NCBI GenBank assembly: GCA_016987375.1
Contig: PJRA01000524.1
Location: 676,453-690,693 of the forward strand
Source of the DNA: Brachionus koreanus
Taxonomy: Eukaryota > Rotifera > Eurotatoria > Ploima > Brachionidae
Direction: 5' to 3'
Length of the DNA: 14,241 nucleotides
Position 1 is the stretch's first letter, and each line of letters begins with the position of its first letter. The position numbers were made by a program, and so were the translations under genes. Under the pieces are notes generated by a model, which searched no databases, was not told the origin of the DNA, and saw only the letters and a program-made list of their open reading frames with translations. Of the stretch, positions 7,559 to 14,241 are shown piece by piece.

Positions 7559-8920
7559 TAAACTAATCTACTCTTTTAAAAAATAAAATTTAATTCTTTT
7601 TGTTTTAAATCTGATTAAATTTTTCAACCAAAGTTTATTTGTTAATTATTTTTCAAATTAAATAAAACAATACAAAAAAAATCAAAAATTTATTTTGACT
7701 ATATTTAATGCTGATGTTTCAACTAATTTAAATATAGAAATGCTAAAAATATTATAATATATGGGTTTAGGGCGCTCTGATTACAATTTGAATTGATTGC
7801 TGAAAAGCAAAAATAGGAATAAATCATTTGGATATAAAGCATTTCGTAATTAGATTAGCATGTGATCTTACTTATATTATGCAATTAAATGAAAAAAAAA
7901 TATTATAAAATAATTAGCTTGGCTAGGTAAAAAAAGATACGCTTTTCATTATGTGTTAATGCTAACGCCAATTTATTGAAACATGTAGGAAGTCAATGCA
8001 TCACAGTTTCTAAATTACCACTTTATGTTTTGAAAAACATTAATAAACATAACATTTTTTAATATTTGACTTAAAAAAATAAAAGCTTAAACCAACTCCA
8101 TTTTATACTAATTTTTTATAACTTATTATTTCAAGATTGTGTGCTAAACTAGATATTAGTAAATAGGCTCAAGAATCAAAGTCTAGCATGCTCATTTTTT
8201 TTTCTTGGTGCTTAGGTATACTAAGATTATGTAAAAAATAGAAATCAAGTATGGTGTATACTAAATTGAATACCTTGAAAATACTAAAAATTAAAAATAA
8301 AATAATTTAAAAATATTTTGGAGAGTTTGGATTAAAAAAAAGAAAACATTGTTTGTTTACAGACTTAGGGAATAGGTTTACCCTATTTAAAATTGATAGA
8401 CAGAAACCTTAATTTGAATTTTTTTTTAAATTAACTTTTTTTTTCAAGATTAGCCACTTGACTTTTTATTCAAAAAAAATCCTTTTATTCATTTTATTTT
8501 TATTATTTATTGATACGTTTTAAATAGATTGATTCAAATAGCTAGTTCATATCGGAACCTCAATTTAATTTAATTCAAGTCCTAAATTTTTAAAATTGAT
8601 TTCAATTTGAATAAATAATAGAAAATATTTTCCTTTGGCCTTATCGATAGTAAATCAAAGCAACAGTTTCTCATATGATTAGTTTTAATTCAATTATTTT
8701 CTAGAGAAAATTACAAAAACATCTTGATAAAAAAACTTTGTATTTTGGTGAATTTTAAAATCAAGTTTCCCAAAAAGCATTAGCTACTTTTATATATTGA
8801 TTTTGGCGTCTTAGCAATTCTTAACCTTTAGGTCATATTATATGTTAAAATAAACAGAATTGAATGCTTTTTCAAAACTATATTTCTGATTCTTTGTTTT
8901 TGATTCTAAAAAAATTATTA

Positions 8921-8956
8921 AATGAAAATTTTTAAACTTTGGTACTGTTACGTCAT
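8921..8956 (+). repeat. Dispersed repeat matching the edge of the mariner remnant
   Basis: Bases 8938-8956 (tttggtactgttacgtcat) are an exact 19-nt match to the reverse complement of 3079-3097, where the mariner remnant begins. The similarity continues upstream: aatgaaaatttt and aaa occur just before it in both places, separated by a gap of about 8 bases. Downstream the two diverge at once. The stretch that follows at 8957-9005 is unusually G+C-rich for this region and may be a decayed coding fragment. Confidence 0.6.
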
Positions 8957-10072
8957 TCTTACAAGACCTCATACAGCTTGAAGAAAAGCGGCGAAAAAAG
9001 GAGACCAAGTTGACAATTTTTTATTGATAAATTACTGTAAGTTGGCAAAAACTCTAAATTTTAGACTTACCCTAATAAAATTTCATCATTAAATGTACAT
9101 AAATAATGCCAGCTAAAATAAAATTATATAAAACTTCAGCCGAAAGGAAAATTCTTAAGGTTGATCTTGAAAAATAAATATTTGATTTCTAGTTTGAATA
9201 GCCGTAAAAACTGCTAATTTTTAAGCATTTTTAATAAACAGAAATCTAAAACAAATTTTGAATGCCAACTAGCTCAGCAAAATCATGTATTAATTAGTTC
9301 TTAATGTTCGAAAAACAAATCTACCTTGAATATACTATTCAATAAACATCTTAATTTTTATTTTAAAATGAAAATTTGCATATTAAAATTTATTATTTCA
9401 AAGCTTTAAAAAAGCGACTTATAAAATGAAAAAAGAAATATTGAAAATTATAATTTTTTTCTTTTTTGAAATGTATAAATTAAAAAAGATGTTTTCAAAG
9501 TTAATGCAAAGCTATTTAAAAATAAAAAAAAATTTCCAAAAAAAATTTAGAACTGAATATTTTCACTTTAAATTTAAATTCCCTTAAATTAGAGTTAACT
9601 GTTTTTAGTTCTCAGTTGTTTTTTATAAACATATTTTCAAATAAGTTTACTTTCTGGAATCGGAGCAAATATATTCTACCATCATAAAGACGCTTTAAAA
9701 ATCGATAAATGCTAACAAGATTTGCAAAAAAGTAAATATATATAAATGTATGTTTGTGTAAATATATACTAAGCCTTAAATAAACATTATCCACCTATTT
9801 TGAGCGGTAGCTTAAGTATAAAAATCTTAATGAGTCGAAATAATTCTAATTGAGAATTTTTTTATAAGTACTTGATGCTGATGGAAAGCTAAAAAGGCTT
9901 TAAAGGCTCATTTATTTTGATAATGTAGTTTACTTTGCTAAAAAGATAAAGTTTGTCGAGTGAGATCAGTCACATATGCCATTAGATTGCTAAAATAGAA
10001 ATAAAAAAGAAAAAATCAAAATCGTGATTTTTAAACGATTTGATATACAATAAAAAAAAAACTTGACTAAAC

Positions 10073-10146
10073 CTCCTAGAGCGACATAAATTTAAGCCTT
10101 TTCCAAACAACAAAAAGAAACAAAAGTTGTTTAAAGCTCTAAGGAG
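10073..10146. repeat. Two-step stem-loop
   Basis: The outer arms ctcctagagc (10073-10082) and gctctaaggag (10136-10146) pair with one bulged base. The inner arms aaacaac (10105-10111) and gttgttt (10126-10132) pair perfectly around a purine-rich loop. No RNA family is recognised. Confidence 0.4.
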
Positions 10147-10497
10147 TTGTTTCAAAGTCTTTAAGCTGGCTTAATAAGCATTTGATATTCGACACCTAAT
10201 TTTATGAAATTAAATTCAATTCTTTTAATTAGTAAAATCTTAAACACATCAATTGTCAAATTATATTATTCTAGATTTTTTTTAAAGCTTGTTTCGTTTC
10301 AAGCATCAAACTCCATTTTTTTTTACTTCATTCAAACTCAATCAATTAAATTTTCTTTTATAAGTTTAAGTTTATATTCAATTAACTCATCTTGAAATCT
10401 GTTTTCAAAAACTATTCAAAGCAATTGTTGCGTATTGAAATTCTTGAAATTTAAATAATTGAAAAATATTATCTTTGAGCATATATTGAATGAATTG

Positions 10498-10512
10498 AAC
10501 AACAACAACAAC
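10498..10512. repeat. Short (AAC)5 microsatellite
   Basis: Five AAC units run into an A-tract. This is a simple-sequence repeat in non-coding DNA. Confidence 0.7.
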
Positions 10513-13500
10513 AAAAATCATAATTAAAATGTTAATTTTGAAAAAAAAATTTATTAGATAATGTAAGCAGTTTAGAACATCAAATTAAATAACAATGTAA
10601 GAGTTTGGTTAAATATTGAATCTCATGCTAAGTGTAAATTATTTTATAAATTAAAATTAAAATAAATAATTAAATAGTGATTGATAATTTTTTTTGAAAT
10701 TGAAAATTTGAAAAAATTATTTTTTGATTGAATCGAATAAAACCAATACTTAGATCAGTGCACATAAAATTAACTTATTAACTTTGTTTGAGCTTTTAGA
10801 TTGTGGATTAAATTGGTCAAACAAGCCATTTTTAAATAGCTTTAAATAACAAGATAAGATTTGTATAACATTTAACTAAAATAGAAAAAAAATTTAATTA
10901 ATATTATTTAAATTTATTTAGAATTGAATCATAAATTTGTCTTTGATTTCTTTAAGCCTGTTTATTTCATTTTTTTTTGTTTTTTTTTAACTTCACCTAA
11001 AAGGCGTTCATTGAAATAAATAATAATAATTAAAATAAATTAATTAAACAAGATACCTTTCCGGTATTTTAAAAATAATTATTATGTTTATTGAAATTTA
11101 AGTCCCATAGACAAAAAAAAAATTAAGTAAAAAATTAACTATAAGAAAGCTTTAATTATATTATTACTTATACAAATTTAAAATACATTTAATTGAATTA
11201 ATGAAAAAAAATTATGAAAATTTACTTTTTAAATAGCAAGCTTAGCAACTAAAGATTTATGATTTGTGCTATCTGGTGTTAGAATTTAATTAATTCTTAG
11301 GTTTCGACTAAAAGACGAATCCTACATGCTGAAAAATTAATCAAAAAATGAATTTATTGATGGATAAAGAAGAGTAAAAACGCTGGTTGGAATAATAAAA
11401 AAAATAAAATAAAAAAATTTGCTTCAAATAGCCATAAAAATTAATTGCTTAATTAATCTCCACATATTTACAAAACTCTAAAATTCTATCAACTAAGTTT
11501 GATATCTCTAACTTTTTTGAATATATAAACTTTAATTATAATCTCAGGGCTAATATGTCATGATGAAAAAATCTAATATAATAAACAACGCGTAGACTTA
11601 AATCTTAGAAATTTAAATTATGGAACCTATATATTTGGGCGATTAGTCACAAAAAATAAAATATAGAAAGTAGCATGAAAATTTGAGATTAATGACAAGC
11701 ATATCGAGCACATTTGCCAAGATTCCAATTTCAAGTTTTGCTTTGAGCTTAGAGATATGCATTTTAAACAAGACTCTAGTCGACTTTTAACAGAAAAAAA
11801 ATTTTTTTTATTTTCATTTTTTTTCGATTAAACTGCTAGTTCAATTGAAGTTTTATTTTGCCATAAATAATAAAAATTTGGTCAATTGGTGAACCTTTTT
11901 ATTTAAAATATTTAAGCCTTGTTTGTTATGATTTTGAATTGGCACGCAAATATAATTAATAAAATATTTATTTGACTTTGAAAAAAATTCAAATTAAAAT
12001 TTTAAATGCTTTATTGGATAAAAATTTTATCAATTTTTGCCATCTAAACTAAGCAAACACAAGCTACAAGCAATTAAAACGAATATTTATTTTGAGTTTG
12101 GTTAAAGCTTATCAAAAAAATTTGAAGATTAAAATTTTAGAACAACATTTTGGCGATGATTGCTGGAGAAGTGTTATTTGACCGAAAAGTTTTGAAATTT
12201 TCTGAGTTTTAAATTTTAGTTGATAAATGTTTTATTTTTAAAAATTAAATATTTAAGTTGTTATGGAAATTAAATGTTAATTTGAGCATCATTTTCTCAT
12301 ATTCTTTTGACTAAAATTTTCACCATTTGAGATATTTGGTTTTAATTGATTTAAATAAAATTTTTCAAAAACAATATTTTACTTCTGTAAATGATTTATT
12401 TGCTAAAAATATTTTAAATAATTCATAAGATTAAAATTATTTTTAAAAAATCTACTGATTAATTTAAAAGCATTAACGATTTTTAATTTTGAAAATTGTT
12501 CACGATTGAATTGTTGAACAAAAAAAAAACAATAAAATTTCAAAGTCTTATGGGAAAAGACAAATTTATTTAAAATTATCACCATTCTAGTATATTTGCT
12601 ATTTTAATTGAATAGGGTTAAATTTTTTTACTAATTTTTCATTTATTTACACAAAATATACTTTGGCAAAATTTTAAACAGAGATAATAATGAATAAATT
12701 TTTAATTTTTATTTTAAAAAAAATCGATTTGAAATTAATTTTTAAAAAAATTTATTTTTCTTTTGCAAAAAAAATACCGGAAGATTAATATATTTAAGGG
12801 GAGTTTTTTTGGATACAAATGAAAAAATTTGATTTTTTTAATTTTTCTTGACTTGATTTAAGGTTTTATTTTTCACTTCAAAAGAAAAAAAAAATTTTTT
12901 TACATGATCAAAATTTAAGCAAAAATTTCAATTATAAGAATCTAAGATACATTCGATTAAAATATTTTATTTCAAGATCAATTGATTGGAATTTTTTTTG
13001 ACAAAAATTATTTTATTTCTTTTTCCTATTTTTCATTAAATAATAATAAATATTCAAATTTTAAGTAAATTAAAAAAAGATCACGAATTAAGAATGAGAC
13101 GTCAGTCGAATATTTTTTATTTTATTTGATCTTCACTCGAAAAACAAAACTCAGTAGAATATAGTTTCAATTTTTCACTTTTTTTATTTTTTATAAGTCT
13201 TTTTAAAGAATAAAAAATTAAGAAATACACATTGTCATTAAAAATTATTAATTTTTAATTTGAATTATCGTAATTGAGCAAGAAATTGGATAACTTGCTT
13301 GCTTGAATAATTCATGAGACTCTCTTTGGCCAAAGTGTTTGTGTTCGAATTGCGTAAAATTATGTTGATGTTAGTCATATTTAAAGCCTAATGAATACAC
13401 AATTTTTCGAATTAAATCAAATCAAAGAAATGAAAAAAAAACTTAATTTCAGATTTAATCAGATTAAAAAAAGAAAATTGGTCGGCAAACATCGCACTAT

Positions 13501-13830
13501 TAGATTAATGAGGGTGTTACAAAAATTCTAATTTAATTAAACAAACTTTTTAAATTGTTTGAATAAACATGAATTTAAAAAAATTTATATAAATATGCTT
13601 CCCAAGTCTGGGATTAAGAATTAAATGTGTGTGAATTAGAACACAAACTTAAATTAAAATTTAGGCAAATAAGAAAAAAAATTTATCACCGGCATTTTAA
13701 ATATTTGCTCAATTAAAGCATGAAAGATGCTAAATGATCACATTTGGCTTTGAAAATAGACATTTATTTGACTAGTTTTAGCAAAAAACGGAAATTTTTA
13801 GGGTGATGCCAAAAGCATTTAGATATTTTT

Positions 13831-13844
13831 TATAGTTAACTATA
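13831..13844. promoter_or_regulatory. 14-bp perfect palindrome upstream of the neuropeptide start
   Basis: tatagttaactata is a perfect palindrome ending 47 bases before the ATG at 13892. It contains GTTAAC and overlaps a TATA-like tatatgaaaa. The position fits a core promoter or a site for a dimeric factor, but 14-bp A/T palindromes also occur by chance in such DNA. Confidence 0.3.
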
Positions 13845-13891
13845 TGAAAATACTAAATAAACTTTTAAAATTTAGATAACATTACACCAAA

Positions 13892-14241
13892 ATGATTGTG
13901 GTTGATAGAAAAGTCATGTTTAAAGCTTTTGTTCTAGTCGCTGTTCTTTTAGTAGTACAGTGCTATGAAAACAATTCAGATTTGATGGTAAATTAAGAAA
14001 AATTTTTTTTTAAATATTTTTAATTGAATTTTAGAAAGCAATTAAGAGGGGTATAATATTGCGATGCCAAGGTAATCCAGTTTCGTGCTATGGTAAACGT
14101 TCGTTTAATGATGAACAAATTAGTTCACCTGCTCTTGATAGTGAAATCGAGACAGCAAGTCAAGAAAAGCAGGAAATGCTATATGAAAAATATGCTGAGA
14201 ACTTGATCAAAAGTTGTAGACTGGGAAATAACAAGGACTGT
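13892..14241 (+). CDS. Allatostatin-C-like neuropeptide precursor, 3' end beyond window (exons 13892-13987, 14035-14241)
   Basis: This encodes a secreted prohormone, normally cut in the secretory pathway and acting outside the cell. Residues 1-25 form a signal peptide: a hydrophobic core AFVLVAVLLVVQC after MIVVDRKVMFK. Met9 is a plausible alternative start giving a more typical signal. After a 47-bp intron comes KAIKR (residues 33-37), a dibasic cleavage site. The peptide GIILRCQGNPVSCY (38-51) follows, then GKR (52-54), an amidation and cleavage signal. The Cys43-six residues-Cys50 spacing with Asn-Pro-Val-Ser before the second Cys and an aromatic after it matches the allatostatin-C pattern CxxNP[IV]SC[FY]. 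Unlike most precursors of that family, the peptide sits just after the signal and is followed by an acidic spacer (55-about 88). A second Cys pair with seven residues between (CRLGNNKDC) reaches the window edge. No stop is seen. It may be another cyclic-peptide family, but the motif fit is good. Confidence 0.75.
13988..14034 (+). other. 47-bp intron in the neuropeptide gene
   Basis: The donor is ATG|GTAAAT and the acceptor is aattgaattttag|AAA, phase 0. Unspliced, the frame stops at TAA two codons into the intron. Spliced, the signal peptide runs into a KR-bounded peptide, which strongly supports the intron. Confidence 0.85.

Larger units (their letters stand above)
7559..13830. other. 6.3-kb A+T-rich region with no recognisable gene
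   Basis: Read in six frames, this stretch holds only short, low-complexity open frames made of A/T codons (the longest about 60 codons, near 9612-9794, 10204-10395 and 12403-12585). None has a motif, a sensible composition or a joining exon that I can support. It must include the promoter of the 900-aa gene (just right of 7558) and that of the neuropeptide gene (left of 13892). Less A+T-rich islands occur at about 8940-9010 (see the dispersed repeat), 10070-10170 (hairpin), 13290-13360 and 13470-13520. I see no tRNA, rRNA or transposase remnant in it. Confidence 0.6.

Noticed and set aside
9612..12585. About 60-codon open frames at 9612-9794 (-), 10204-10395 (+) and 12403-12585 (-)
   Set aside because: Low-complexity Ile/Phe/Lys/Asn translations of the A+T background, without motifs, supported splice partners or signal peptides.
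13328..13360. gtgttcgaattgcg, resembling a tRNA T-loop
   Set aside because: No A box at tRNA spacing and no pairing stems around it.
1..14241. CRISPR array, bacterial operon, ribosome binding sites or phage signals
   Set aside because: No regular repeat-spacer array. Short spliceosomal introns, LINE and mariner remnants and a prohormone show animal nuclear DNA.

Overview
This window looks like nuclear DNA from an invertebrate animal with a very A+T-rich genome (well over three quarters A+T by eye). The evidence is a set of short spliceosomal introns (47, 52 and 55 bp), decayed LINE and mariner elements, a tRNA-derived element, and the start of a secreted neuropeptide precursor with an allatostatin-C-like cysteine loop. 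The LINE resembles reverse transcriptases that are common in flatworms and other invertebrates. A small-genome spiralian (rotifer, orthonectid, flatworm) would fit, but I cannot assign the organism from sequence alone.

Layout. Bases 1-3340 are a graveyard of mobile DNA: a 70-bp inverted repeat with a 201-bp centre (210-550), smaller hairpins (569-690), a frameshifted LINE reverse-transcriptase pseudogene (about 800-1926, + strand), a second 3'-end fragment of the same LINE family (2262-2406, +), a dead mariner transposon (2479-3108, - strand), and a tRNA-like SINE or tRNA pseudogene (about 3185-3334, -). Bases 3817-7558 hold two unrecognised protein genes that converge tail to tail: a small very basic protein (3817-4447, +, 191 aa if a 55-bp intron is removed) and a 900-aa Lys/Glu/Asn-rich protein with a C-terminal membrane segment (7558-4804, -, two exons joined across a 52-bp intron). 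Each carries an AATAAA signal in the 356-bp gap between their stop codons. Bases 7559-13891 (6.3 kb) show no convincing gene, only A+T-rich DNA with a few small repeats. At the right edge a gene begins at 13892: signal peptide, 47-bp intron, then a KR...GKR-bounded, probably amidated peptide GIILRCQGNPVSCY. It runs off the window.

Nothing in the sequence shows the three genes working together. They look like ordinary neighbours in a repeat-bearing animal genome. The most notable items are the allatostatin-C-like precursor with its unusual layout, and the 900-aa tail-anchored orphan protein, which appears as two frames unless the tiny intron is recognised.
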